NCBI GenBank assembly: GCA_020746105.1
Contig: JAJGST010000086.1
Coordinates: 1-64,000, forward strand
DNA length: 64,000 bases
Origin: Trogon surrucura
Taxonomy: Eukaryota; Chordata; Aves; Trogoniformes; Trogonidae
Direction of reading: 5' to 3'
The translations under genes and the position numbers were made by a program. Shown piece after piece: positions 19,329 through 31,000 of the stretch; positions within the stretch are counted from its first letter, which is position 1; every line of letters begins with the position of its first letter. The notes under the pieces were generated by a model. The model was not told the origin of the DNA. It was given only the letters and a program-made list of their open reading frames with translations, and made no database searches.

Positions 19329-22300
19329 GGGCGTAAAAGTTTCCTAATTTGGTGTTTCCGATCCCAAAAGTTCACTAATTTGGTGTTTCTGAGCCCCAAA
19401 GTTCCCTAAATCGGTGTTTCTGAGGTCAAACGTTCACTAAATCAGTGTTTCTGAGACCCAAAGTTCCCTACTTTGGTGTTTCTGGGACTAAAAGTTCCCT
19501 AATTTGGTGTTTCTGAGCCCAAACGTTCTCTAAATCTCTGCTTCTGAGCACCAGATTTCCCTAATTTGGTGTTTCTGAGACTGAAAGTTCCCACATTTAG
19601 TTTTTCTGGGCCTAAAAGTTTCCTAAATTGGTGCTTCTGAGCCCAAAATTCCCTAATTTGGTGATTCTGAGCCCAAAAGTTCTCTAAATTGGTGATCCTG
19701 AGCCCAAAATATTGCTAATAAGGTGTTTCTGAGCCCCAAAGTTCCCTAAATCGGAGTTTCTGAAGCCAAAAGATCTCTAAATCAGTTTCTGGCCCCAAAT
19801 TTCCCTAGTATCGTTTTTCAGGGCCTTAAAGTTCCCTAATTTTGTTATCTGGGCCTAAAAGATGCCTAAATTGGTGTTTCTGAGCCCAAACGTTCTCTAA
19901 ATCACTGTTTCTGAGAACGAGATTTCCCTAATTTGGTGTTTCTGGGCCTAAAAGTTCCCTCATTTAGTCTTTCTGAGCCCCAAAGTTCCCTAAATCGCTT
20001 ATTCTGAGACCAAAAGTTGCCTAATTAGGTGTTCCTGGGCCTAAAAGTTCCCTAAAGTGGTGTTTCTGAGATTGAAATTTCCCTAATTTGGTGTTTCTGA
20101 GTCTGAAATTTCCCTAATTTGGTGTTTCTGAGCCTCAAAGTTCCCTATTTCACTGCTTCTCAGCCCCAAAGTTGCCTAATTCGCTGCTTCTGAGTCCCAA
20201 TGTTCCCTAAGTTGGTGTTTCTGGGCGTAAAAGATCCCTAAATCGGAGTTTCTGAGCCCAAACATTCACTAAATTAATGTTCCTGAGCCCGAAAGTTCCT
20301 TAATTTGGTGTTTCTGGCCCTAAAAGTTCCCTCATTAAGTTTTCCTGTGCCTTAAAGTTTCCTAAATTGGTGCTTCTGAGCCCAAAAGTTCCCTAATTTA
20401 GTTTCTCTGGGCCTAAAAGATCCCTAAATCACTGCTTCTGAGCCCAAAAGTTCCTTAAATCGCTGCTTCTGAGTCCCAAAGTTCCCTAATTAGCTGTTCC
20501 TGGGCCTAAAATTTCTCTAGATCACTATTCCTTTGCCAAAAATTCCCTAATTTGGTGTTTCTGGGCCTAAAAGTTCCCTAATTTGGTTTTTCTGTGCATA
20601 AAAGATCCCTAAATCGGTGTTTCTGAGACCAAGAGTTCCCTAAATTGGTGTTTCTGAGACTGAAAGTTCCCTAAATTGGTGCTTCTGGGCCTCAAAGTTC
20701 CCTAAATTGGTGGTTCTGAGCCCCAAAGTTCGCTATATCGGTGTTTCTGAGCATAAACCTTTTCCTAAATTCATGCTTCCAGGCCCCAAAGTTCTCTAAA
20801 TTGGTGCTTCTGAGCCCCAAAGTTCCCTAAATCAGTGTTTCTGAGCCCAAAAGTTCCCTAATTTGGTGTTTCTGGGCCTAAAAGTTCCTAATTTAGTTTT
20901 ACTGGGCGTAAAAGATCCCTAAATCGGTGTCTCTGAGCCCAAACGTTCCCTAAATTGGTGTTTCTGAGACGGAAAGTTCCCTAAATTGGTGCTTCTGGGC
21001 CCCAAAGTTCCCTAAATTGGTGTTTCTGAGCCCCAAAGTTCTCTAAATTGGTGCTTCTGAGCCCCAAAGTTCCCTAAATCAGTGTTTCTGAGCCCAAAAG
21101 TTCCCTAATGTGGTGTTTCTGGGCCTAAATTTTCCCTAATTTAGTTTTACTGGGCCTAAAAGATCCCTAAATCGGTGTTTCTGAGCCCAAACCTTCACTA
21201 AATCACTGTTTCTGATCCCCAATGTTCCCTAATTTGGTGTTTCTGGGTCTAAAAGTTCCCTAATTTAGTTTTTCTGGGCCTAAAAGATCCCTAAATCGCT
21301 GCTTCTGAGCCCAAACGTTCTCTAAAACTCTGTTTTTTTTGCACCAGATTTCCCTAATTTGGTGTTTCTGGTCCTAAAAGTTCCCTCATTTAGTTTTTCT
21401 GGGCCCAAAAGTTCCCTAATTTGGTGCTTCTGGGCAAAAAAGTTCTCTAAACTGGTTTTTCTGAGACCAAATGTTCTCTAAATTTGTATTTCTGAGACGA
21501 AAGTTTCTCCAAATTGGTGTTTCTGACCCCAAAAGTTTGCTAAATTGGTGTTTCTGAGCCCCAAAGTTCACTATATCGGTGTTTCTGAGCCCAGGCGTTG
21601 CCTAAATCAGTGTTTCTGAGACCCAAAGTTCCCTAATTTGGTGTTCCTGGGCCTAAAAGTTCCCTAATTTAGTTTTTCTGGGCCTAAAAGTTCCCTAATT
21701 TAGTTTTTCTGGGCCTAAAAGTTCCCTAATTTAGTTTTTCTGGGCATAAAAGATCCCTAAATTGGTGCTTCTGATCCCAAAAGTTCTCCAATATGGTGTT
21801 TCTGAGCCCAAAAGTTCTCTAAATCGGTGCTTCTGAGACCAAAAGTTCGCTAATATGGTGGTTTTGAGCCCCAAAGTTCCCTAAATCGTTTTTTCTGGCC
21901 CAAACGTTCACTAAATCAGCATTACTGAGCCCCAAAGTTCCCTAATTTGGTGTTTCTGGGCCTAAATGTTCACTAATTTAGTTTTTCTGGGCATAAAAGA
22001 ACCCTAAATCGGTGTTTCTGAGCCCAAAAGTTCTCTAAATCACTATTCCTGAGACCCAAAGTTTCCTAATTTGGTGTTTCTGGGCCTAAAAGTTCCCTAA
22101 TTTAGTTTTTCTAGGCCTAAAATATCCCTAAATCCCTGTTTCTGAGCACAAAAGTTTCTCTAAATGTCTGTTTCAGAGCACCAGATTTCCCTAATTTGGT
22201 GCTTCTGGGCCCCAAAGTTCCCTCATTTAGTTTTTCTGAGCCTAAAATTTCCCTAAATTGGTGCTTCTGAGCCCAGAATTTACCTAAATTGGTGTTTCTC

Positions 22301-24630
22301 AGATTGAAAGTTCACTAATTTGGTGTTTCTGAGCCCAAAAGTTCCCTAATTCGGTGTTCCTGAGCCCAAAACTTCCCTAAATTGGTGTTTCTGAGACTGA
22401 AAGTTCCCTAAATTGATAATTCTGGGCCCCAAAGTTCTCTAAATTGGTGTTTCTGAGCTTAAACGTTCAATAAATTCATTTTTCTGGGAACCAAAGTTCC
22501 CTAAATTGGTGTTTCTGAAACGAAAATATCTCTAAATCAGTTTCTGAGCCCCAAATTTCCCTAGTATCTTATTTCAGAGCCTGAAAGTTCCCTAAATTGG
22601 TGTTTCTGAGCCCCAAAGTTCCCTAATTCGCTGCTTCTGAGTTCCAGTGTTCCCTAAGTTGGTGTTTATGGGGCTAAAAGATACCTAAATCGGTGTTTCT
22701 GAGCCCAAAAGTTCTCTAAATCACTATTCCTGAGCCCCAAAGTTCCCTAATTTGGTGTTTCTGGGCCTAAAAGTTCCCTAAGTTGGTGTTTCAGGGCCTA
22801 AAAGATCCCTTTATTGGTGTTTCTGAGCCCAAACGTTCTCTAAATCTGTGTTTCAGAGCACCAGATTTCCCTAAGTCGATGTTTCAGGGCCTAAAAGATC
22901 CCTAAATTTGTGTTTCTGAGCCCAAGAGTTCCCTAAATTGGTGTTCCTGAGACTGAAAATTCCCTTAATCGGTGCTTCTGGGCCCCAAAGTTCCCTAAAT
23001 TGGTGTTTCTGGGCCTAAAATTTCCCTAATTTAGTTTTACTGGGCCTAAAATATCCCTCAATCCGTGTTTCTGAGCCCCAAGTTTCTCTAAATCTCTGTT
23101 TCTGAGCACCAGATTTGCCTAATTTGGTGCTTCTGGGCCTAAAAGTTCCCTAATTTGGTGTTTCAGGGCCTAAAAGATCCCTAAATTGGTGTTTCTGAGC
23201 CCCAAAGTTTCCGAAATTGGTGTTTCTGAGACTGAAAATTCCCTAAATCATTGCTTCTAGGCCCCTAAGTTCCCTAAATTGGTGTTTCTGCGTCCCAAAG
23301 TTTCCTAATTTGGTGTTTCTGAGCCTGAAATTTCCCTAAATCGGTACTTCTGGGCCCCAAAGTTCCCTAATTTGGTGTTTCTGGGCCTAAAAGTTCCCTA
23401 ATTTAGTTTTTCTGGGCCGAGAATATCCCTAAATCGGTGTTTCTGAGCCCAAAGTTTCACTAAATCTCTTTTTCTGAGCACCAGATTTGCCTATTTTGGT
23501 GCTTCCGATCCCAAAAATTCTCTAATATGGTGTTTTTGAGCACAGAAGTACTCTAAATTGGTGTTTCTGAGCCCAAAAGTTCGCTAACTTGGTGTTCCTG
23601 AGCCCCAAATTTCCCTAAATCGGTGTTTCTGAGACCAAACGTTCACTAAATCGCTATTCCTGAGCCCCAAAGTTCCCTAATTTGGTGTTTCTGGGCCTAA
23701 AAGTTCCCGAATTTAGGTTTTTTGGGCATAAAAGATCCCTAAATGGGCGTTTCTGAGCCCAAAAATTCCCTAAATCACTGTTTCTAAGCACCAGAGTTCC
23801 CTAAATTGGTGTTCCTGAGCGCAAAATTTCCCTAAATTGGTGTTTCTGAGACTGAAAGTTTTCTAAATCGGCACTTCTAGGCCCCAAATTTCCCTAAATT
23901 GGTGTTTCTGGGCCTCAAAGTTCTCTAAATTGGTGTTTCTGAAACCAAAAGATCTCTAAATCAGTTTCTGAGCCCCAGATTTCCCTAGTATCTTATTTCA
24001 GGTCCTAAAAGTTCCTAATTTATTTTTTTCTGGGCCTAAAAGATCCCTAAATTGGTGCTTTTGAGCCCAAAGTAGCCTAAACCATTGCTTCTGTGCCCAA
24101 AAGTTCCCTAATTTGGTGTTTCTGAGCGTGAAAGCTACCTAAATTGGTGTTTCTGAGACCCAAAGTTTCCAAATTTGGTTTTTCTGAGACTGAAAGTTCC
24201 CTAATTTGGTGTTTCTGAGCCTGAAAGTTCCCTATTTGGTTTTTCTGAGCCTGAAAGTTCCCTAAATTGGTGTTTCTGAAACCAATCGTTCCCTAAATTT
24301 TGTGCTTCTGAGCCCAAAAGTTCTCTGAATTGGTGTTTCTGAGCCCAAAAGTTCGTTAATTTGGTGTTTCTGAGCCCCAAAGTTCCCTAAATTGGTGCTT
24401 CTGAGCCCAAAAGTTTCCTAAATTGGTGTTTCTGAGCCCAAAAGTTCGCTAATTTGATGTTTCTGAGCCCCAAAGTTCCCTATATCGGTGTTTCTGAGCC
24501 CAAACGTTCACTAAATCACTATTCCTGAGCCCCAAAGTTCCCTAATTTGGTGTTTCTGTTACTAAAAGTTCCCTAATTTAGTTTTTCTGGGCCTCAAACA
24601 TCCCTAAATCGGCCTTTCTGAGCCCAAAAG
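19329..24630 (+). repeat. 31-bp satellite, forward orientation, between provirus and solo LTR
   Basis: Same monomer family as 1-9070, resuming mid-monomer (GGGCGTAAAAG). Three consecutive near-identical monomers with AATTTAGTTTTTCTGGG occur at about 21660-21750, a very recent local expansion. No gene is seen. The part from about 23,151 on belongs to the 7.94-kb duplicated block. Confidence 0.96.
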
Positions 24631-24985
24631 TGTGATATTTTAGGTTGAGGGTTTCAGACTTGCTGAACGCAGGTGTTCCCTTATCTGTCGTGCAGACCCT
24701 GAGAACGGAGGAAAACAAGGCCTACACTGTGAGAACCAGCCAAAGGAGGGAGTCTTGTGACGACAGGACGGCCCTGTTTTGGCTAAGGAGCAAGGCCGCA
24801 CAGAAGACTAACCATGTGAACCATCCTGCACATAGATAAGTTGTTGCAAAATAAAATCCTGAAGGCCGCAGGGCCCAGAGTGGATATTTTTACCCTCTTA
24901 TCCCTACATGACTATAGTCACCCACTCTTCACTCAAATCATGCTGAATGCCACCCCGGGGAGGGGGCAGGGGGTGTGAAAAATAG

Positions 24986-24993
24986 TATATAAG
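24986..24993 (+). promoter_or_regulatory. TATA box of solo LTR copy 1
   Basis: TATATAAG about 355 bp into the LTR, with AATAAA about 240 bp later. It could fire rightward into satellite. The same box in copy 2 is at 32930-32937. Confidence 0.65.
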
Positions 24994-25232
24994 GAGCATA
25001 GAGGGTATGTGTTGTTGGGAGGAGAAGACCCCAGAAGAGGAAGAGGCGGTCGACGGGCTGTGCTCCTTCTCCTTCACCCAAGACAGGGACGCCTTCTTGG
25101 TAAGAATTACACTTCCACCTTTTGGTGTGTAATACCCGGGATAGTGTTTTGCTGGCATTAGTATCGTATATTAGCGCTATTGCAGAGAGTGAATTTATCA
25201 ACGGCAACTCCGAACCGTGTATCTGACGCTTC

Positions 25233-25238
25233 AATAAA
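25233..25238 (+). terminator. Poly(A) signal AATAAA of solo LTR copy 1
   Basis: AATAAA in TTCAATAAATTAC, followed by a T/G-rich stretch. The copy 2 equivalent is at 33177-33182. Confidence 0.65.
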
Positions 25239-25270
25239 TTACTTATTGTTAGTTACCTTGCAAATTGTCT

Positions 25271-25365
25271 CAGTGCAAGTCCTTAAACGGGGCTCTGAAA
25301 ATTCAGTGCAAGCCCTTAGTGGGGCTCTGAAAACTCCGTGCAAGTCCCTAACGGGGCTCTGAAAC
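25271..25365 (+). repeat. Triple ~33-bp repeat in U5 of solo LTR copy 1
   Basis: Units start at 25271, 25304 and 25336. Each carries GTGCAAG (T/C)CC, a G-rich GGGGCTCTGAAA and a short variable spacer. Copy 2 has them at 33215-33309 with a few substitutions. Confidence 0.85.
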
Positions 25366-25422
25366 AACCAAGTGCTTAGCTGGGGTACGTGCCTCTCACA
25401 GCCACATACCTTTCACGGGACA

Positions 25423-26735
25423 AAAAGTTCCCTAAATCACTGTTTCTGAGCCCAAGAGGTCCCTAAATTGGTATTTAAGAGCCCAAAGTTCCCTAAATTG
25501 GCGTTTCTGAGTCTGAAAGTTCCCTAAATCGGTACTTCTGGGCCCCAAAGTTCCCTAAATTGGAGTTTCTGAAACCAAAAGATCTCTAAATCTATGTTTC
25601 TGAGCCTAAACATTCCATTAATTGATGTTTCTGGACACCAAAATTCCCTAATTCGCTGCTTCTGAACCCCAAAGTTCACTAATTCACTGCTTCTGAGCCC
25701 CAAAGTTGCCTAATTCGCTGCTTCTGAGTCCCAGTGTTCCCTAAGTTTGTGTTTCTGGGCCTAAAAAATCCCTAATTTTATTTCTCGGGGCCTAAAAGAT
25801 CCCTAATTTGGTGTTTCTGAGCCTAAACGTTCTCTAAATCCCTGTTTCTGAGCACCAGAGTTCCCTAAATTGGTGTTCCTGAGGCCAAAGTTCCCTAAAT
25901 CACTACTTCTGAGGCCAACAGTTCCCTAGTTTGGTGTTTCTGAGACTGAAAGTTCCCTAAATTGGTGTTTCTGAAACCAAAAGATCTCTAAATCAGTTTC
26001 TGAGCCCCAAATTTCCCTAGTATCGAATTTCAGGGCCTAAAAGTTCCCTAACTTTGTTTTCTGGGCATAAAAGATCCATAAATTGGTGCTTTTGAGTCCA
26101 AACATTCAATCAATCACTGTTTCGGAACACCAAAGTTCCCTAATTTGGTGATTCTGGGCCTAAAAGTTCCCTCATTTAGTTTTTCTGGGCCTAAAAGTTC
26201 CCTAAATTGGTGCTTCTGAGCCTCAAAGTTTTCTAAATCGCTGCTTCTGAGCCCCAAAGTTCCCTAATTCGCTGCTTCTGAGTCCCAATGTTCCCTAAGT
26301 TGGTGTTTCTGGGCCTAAAATATCCCTACATCGGTGTTTCTGAGTCCAAACGTTCCCTAAATCACTATTCCTGAGCCCCAAAGTTCCCTAATTTGGTGTT
26401 TCTTGGCCTAAAACTTCCCTCATTTAGTTTTTCTGGGCCTTAAAGTTCCCTAAATCGTTGCTTCTGAGCCCAAAATTTCCCTAAATCACTGCTTCTGAGC
26501 CCCAGAGTTCCCTAAATTGGTGTTCCTGAGCCCAAAAGTTCCCTAAATCGGTGTTTCTGAGCCCAAATGTTCACTAAATCACTATTCCTGAGCCCCAAAG
26601 TTAACTAATTTGGTGTTTCTGGGCCTAAAAATTCCCTAATTGAGCTTTTCTGGGCATAAAAGATCCCTAAATGGGCGTTTCTGAGCCCCAAAGTTCCCTA
26701 AATCACTGTTTCTGAGCCCAACAGTTCCCTAATTT
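25423..26735 (+). repeat. 31-bp satellite between solo LTR and CR1, copy 1
   Basis: Ordinary forward monomers with no gene. The same arrangement recurs at 33367-34680. Confidence 0.95.
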
Positions 26736-27959
26736 ATCCTTGGTGCCATCTCAAGGCATATCAGGGATAAGAGGGTCATTAGAGACAGTCAACATGGCTT
26801 CACCAAAGGGAAGTCGTGCTTGACTAACCTCATAGCCTTTTATGAGGATATAACAAGGTGGATAGATGATGGCAGAACGGTGGATGTGGTCTACCTTGAC
26901 TTCAGTAAAGCATTTGACACAGTCTCCTACAGCATCCTTGCTGCTAAACTGAGGAAGTGTGGTCTAGACTCTCGGGTAGTGAGGTGGACTGTGAACTGGC
27001 TGAGGGGAAGAAGCCAAAGAGTTGTGGTCAATGGGGCGGAGTCTGGTTGGAGACCTGTATCCAGTGGAGTGCCTCAAGGGTCGGTACTGGGACCAGTATT
27101 ATTCAATATATTCATCGATGACTTGGATGAGGGACTAGAGAGTACTATCAGCAAGTTTGCTGATGACACCAAGCTGGGAGGAGTGGCTGACACACCAGAA
27201 GGCTGTGCTGCCATCCAGCGAGACCTGGACAGGCTGGAGCGTTGGGCGGGGAAAAATTTAATGAAATATAACAAGGGTAAATGTAGGGTCTTGCATCTGG
27301 GTAGGAACAACCCCAGGTTCCAGTATAAGTTGGGGAATGACTTATTAGAGAGTAGTGCAGGGGAAAGGGACCTGGGAGTCTTGGTGGACAGCAGGATGAC
27401 CATGAGCCAGCACTGTGCCCTTGTGGCCAGGAAGGCCAATGGCATCCTGGGGTGTATTAGAAGGGGGGTGGTTAGTAGGTCGAGAGAGGTCCTCCTTCCC
27501 CTCTACTCTGCCCTGGTGAGACCCTATCTGGAATACTGTGTCCAGTTCTGGGCCCCTCAGTTCAAGAAAGACAGGGAACTGCTGGAGAGAGTCCAGCACA
27601 GGGCAACTAGGATGATGAAGGGAGTGGAGCATCTCCCTTATGAGAAAAGACTGAAGGAGCTGGGGCTCTTTAGTTTGGAGAAGAGGAGGCTGAGGGGTGA
27701 CCTCATTAATGTTTACAAATATATCAAGGGTGAGTGTCACGAGGATGGAACCAGGCTCTTCTCGGTGACAACCACTGATAGGACAAGGGGTAATGGGCTG
27801 AAACTGGAACATAAGAGGTTCCGCTTAAACTCGAGAAGAAACTTCTTCTCAGTGAGGGTGACAGAGCCCTGGAACAGGTTGCCCAGAGAGGCTGTGGAGT
27901 CTCCTTCTCTGGAGACATTCAAGACCTGCCTGGACACGTTCCTGTGTGGCATAGTCTAG
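26736..27959 (+). pseudogene. CR1 ORF2 C-terminal fragment (reverse transcriptase), copy 1
   Basis: Open frame from the truncation point to TAG at 27957-27959, 407 codons, with no internal stop or frameshift. Numbering is from codon 26820. RT motif A is YLDFSKAFD (25-33, catalytic D27), motif B is [13 protein letters not shown] (83-95), and motif C is FADD (113-116). Before 26820 the frame reads CR1-type RT sequence ([15 protein letters not shown], 26754-26798). The C-terminal domain characteristic of CR1 follows the RT and ends [13 protein letters not shown]. The N-terminal endonuclease and early RT motifs are missing and there is no promoter, so it is a dead fragment although uninterrupted. 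Confidence 0.93.
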
Positions 27960-28045
27960 GCATTCCTGCTCTGGCAGGGGGATTGGACTTGATGATCTTT
28001 CGAGGTCCCTTCCTAACATTTTATGATGATTCTATGATGATTCTA
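26736..28045 (+). mobile_element. CR1 LINE, 5'-truncated, copy 1
   Basis: About 1.3 kb containing the 3' half of CR1 ORF2, a short 3' UTR and a terminal tandem ATGATGATTCT repeat (about 28022-28045), the hallmark CR1 tail. The endonuclease half and 5' end are missing, as is usual for CR1 insertions. CTAATTT flanks both sides (26729-26735 and 28043-28049), but this heptamer is common in the satellite, so it may not be a true target duplication. Confidence 0.95.
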
Positions 28046-31000
28046 ATTTGGTGCTTCTGAGTCCCAAAGTTCCCTAATTTGGTGTTTCTGAGACTGAAAG
28101 TTACCTAAATCGGTACTTCTGGTTCCCAAAGTTCCCTAAATTGGTGTTTCTGAAACCAAAAGATCTCTAAATCAGTTTCTGAGCCCCAAATTTCCCTAGT
28201 ATCGTATTTCAGGGCCTAAAAGTTCCCTAATTTTGTTTTCTGGGCCTAAAAGATCCCTAAATTGGTGCTTTTGAGCCCAAAAGTACCCTAAATCATTGCT
28301 TCTGGGTCCCAAAGATCCCTAATTTGGTGTTTCTGAGCCTGGAAGATTCCTAAATTGATTTTTCTGGGCCTCAAAGTTCCCAAATTTGATTTTTCTGAGC
28401 CTTAAAGTTCCTTAAATTGGTGTTTCTGAGCCCCAAATTTCCCTAATTTTCCCTAATTTTCCCTTCACTAAATCACTGTTTCAGAGACCAAAATTTCCCT
28501 AATTTGTTGTTTCTGGGCCTAAAACTTCCCTAATTTAGTTTTTCTGGGCATAAAAGATCCCTAAATTGGTGCTTTTGAGCCCAAAAGTACTCTAAATCAT
28601 TGCTTCTGGGCCCCAAAGATCCCTAATTTGGTGTTTCTGAGTCTGAAAGTTCCTTAATTTGATGTTTCTGATCCCCAAAGTTCCCTATTTTGGTGTTTCT
28701 GGGCCTAAAAGTTCCCTAATTTAGTTTTTCTGGGCCTAAAAGTTCCCTAAATTTGTGTTTCTGAGGCCAAAGTTCCCTAAATCGCCGCTTCTGAGTCCCA
28801 AAGTTCCCTAAATCGCTGTTTTGGATCCCCAAAGTTCCCTAATTTGGTGTTCCTGGGGCTAAAAGTTCTCTAAATCACTATTCCTGAGCCCCAAAGTTCC
28901 CTAATTAGGTGTTTCAGGGCCTGAAAGATCCCTAAATAATGTTTCAGGGACTAAAAATCCCTAAATTGGTGTTTCTGAGACGGAAAGTTCCCTAAATCGG
29001 GGCTTCTGGGCACCAAAGTTCCCTAAATTGGTGTTTCTGAAACCAAAAGATCTCTAAATCAGTTTCTGAGCCCCAAATTTCCCTAGTATCGTATTTCAGG
29101 ACCAAAAAGTTGCCTAATTTAGTTGCTCTAGGCCTAAAAGATCCCTAAATTAGGTGCTTTTGAGCCCAAAAGTACCATAAATCATCGCTTCTGGACCCCA
29201 AAGTTCCCTAATTTGGTGTTTCTGAGACTGAAATTCCCTAAGGTGGTGTTTCTGAGCCCCAAAGTTGCCTAATTCGCTGCTTCTGAGCCTCAAAGATGCC
29301 TAATTCGCTGCTTCTCAGTCCCAATGTTCCCTAAGTTGGTGTTGCCCGGCCTAAAATATCCCGAAATCGGTGTTTCTGAGCCCAAACCTTCTCTAAATCT
29401 GTTTCTGAGCACCAGATTTCCCTAATATGGTGTTTCTGGGCCTAAAAGTTCCCTCATTTAGTTTTTCTGGTCCTAAAAGTTCCCTAAATTGCTGCTTCTG
29501 AGCCCAAACGGTACCTAATTTCGTGCTTCTGAGCCCAAAAGTTCTCTAATTTGGTGTTTCGGAGCCCAAAATTTCCCTAAATCATTGCTCTGAGCCAAAA
29601 AGTTCCCTAAATCATTTCTTCTGGGCCCCAAAAGTTCCCTAAATTGGTGTTTCTGAGCCCAAGAGTTCCGTAAATTCGCTGCTTCTGAGAATGAAAATTC
29701 TATAAATCGGTGCTTCTAGACCCCAAAGTTCCCTATATTGGTGTTTCTGGGTCCCAAATTTTCCTAATTTGGTGTTTCTGAGCCTGAAAGTTCCCTAAAT
29801 TGGTGTTTCTGAGCCCCAAAGTTCCCTAATTCGCTGCTTCTGAGCCCCAAAGTTGCCTAATTCGCTGCTTCAGAGTCCCAATGTTCCCTAAGTTTGTGTT
29901 TCTGGGCCTAAAAGATCCCTAAATCGGTGTTTCTGAGCCCAAAATTCTCCAAATCCCTATTCCTGAGCCCCAAAGTTCCCTAATCATCTGTTCCTGGCCC
30001 TAAAAGTTCTCTAAATCACTATTCCTGAGCCCCAAAGTTCCCTAATTTGGTGTTTCTGGGCCTAAAAGTTCCCTCATTTGGTGTTTCAGGGCATAAAAGA
30101 TCCCTAAATTGGTGTTTCTGAGCCCAAGAGTTCCCTAAATTGGTGTTTCTGAGCCCCAAAGTTCTCTAAATTGGTGTTTCTGAAACCAATAGATCTCTAA
30201 ATCAGTTTCTGAGTCCCAAATTTTCCTATTATCGTATTTCAGGGTCTAAAAGTTCCCTAATTTATTTTTTCTGGGCCTAAAATGTACCTAAATTTGTGCT
30301 TTTGAGCCCAAAAGTACCCTAAATCATTGCTTCTGGGGCCCAAAGATCCCTAATTTGGTGTTTCTGAGCCTGGAAGTTTCCTAAATTGATTTTTCTGGGC
30401 CTCAAAGTTCCCAAATTTGATTTTTCTGAGCCTTAAAGTTCCTTAAATTTGTGTTTCTGAGCCCCAAATTTCCCTAATTGGCTAATTCTGAATTCCAGTG
30501 TTCCCTAAGTTGGTGTTTCTGGGGCTGAAAGATACCTAAATCGGTGTTTCTGAGCCAAAACCTTCACTAAATCACTGTTTCAGAGACCCAAAGTTCCCTA
30601 ATTTGTTGTTTCTGGGCCTAAAACTTCCCTAATTTATTTTTTCTGGGCCTAAAAGTTTCCTAAATCGGTGTCTCTGAGCCCAAACATTCCCTAAATTGGT
30701 GTTTCTGAGACTGAAAGTTCCCTAAATCGGTACTTCTGGGCCCCAAAGTTCCCTAAATTGGTGTTTCCGGGCCCCAAAGTTCCCTAATTTGGTGTTTCTG
30801 AGCCTGAAAGTTCCCTAAATTGGTGTTTCTGAGCCCCAAAGTTGCCTAATTCGCTGCTTCTGAGCCCCAAAGATGCCTAATTTGGTGTTTCTGGGCCTAA
30901 AAGATCCCTAAATTGGTGCTTCTAAGCCCAAAAGATCCCTAAATTGGTGTTTCTGAGCCCAAGAGTTGCCTAAATTGGTGTTTCTGAGGCTGAAAATTCC

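Larger units (their letters stand above)
24631..25422 (+). mobile_element. Solo LTR (792 bp), copy 1
   Basis: TGTGATAT...CGGGACA with TGT/ACA ends, flanked by AAAAG on both sides (24626-24630 and 25423-25427), a 5-bp target duplication cut from a satellite monomer. TATATAAG is at 24986-24993 and AATAAA at 25233-25238. Three repeats of about 33 bp (GTGCAAGTCC...GGGGCTCTGAAA) fill U5 at 25271-25365. No primer site, interior or second LTR is present, so this is the product of LTR-LTR recombination. A 5-bp duplication fits ERVL or some ERV1-type integrases. It is unrelated by eye to the other two LTR families here. Orientation comes from the TATA-to-AATAAA order. Confidence 0.9.

Noticed and set aside
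24645-24839. 64-codon plus-strand frame in the solo LTR (also 32589-32783)
   Set aside because: TTG start inside U3, no domain; preserved only because the block was recently duplicated.
27074-27918. Minus-strand frames of 64-155 codons opposite the CR1 reverse transcriptase (also 35019-35897)
   Set aside because: They are shadows of the CR1 coding frame.
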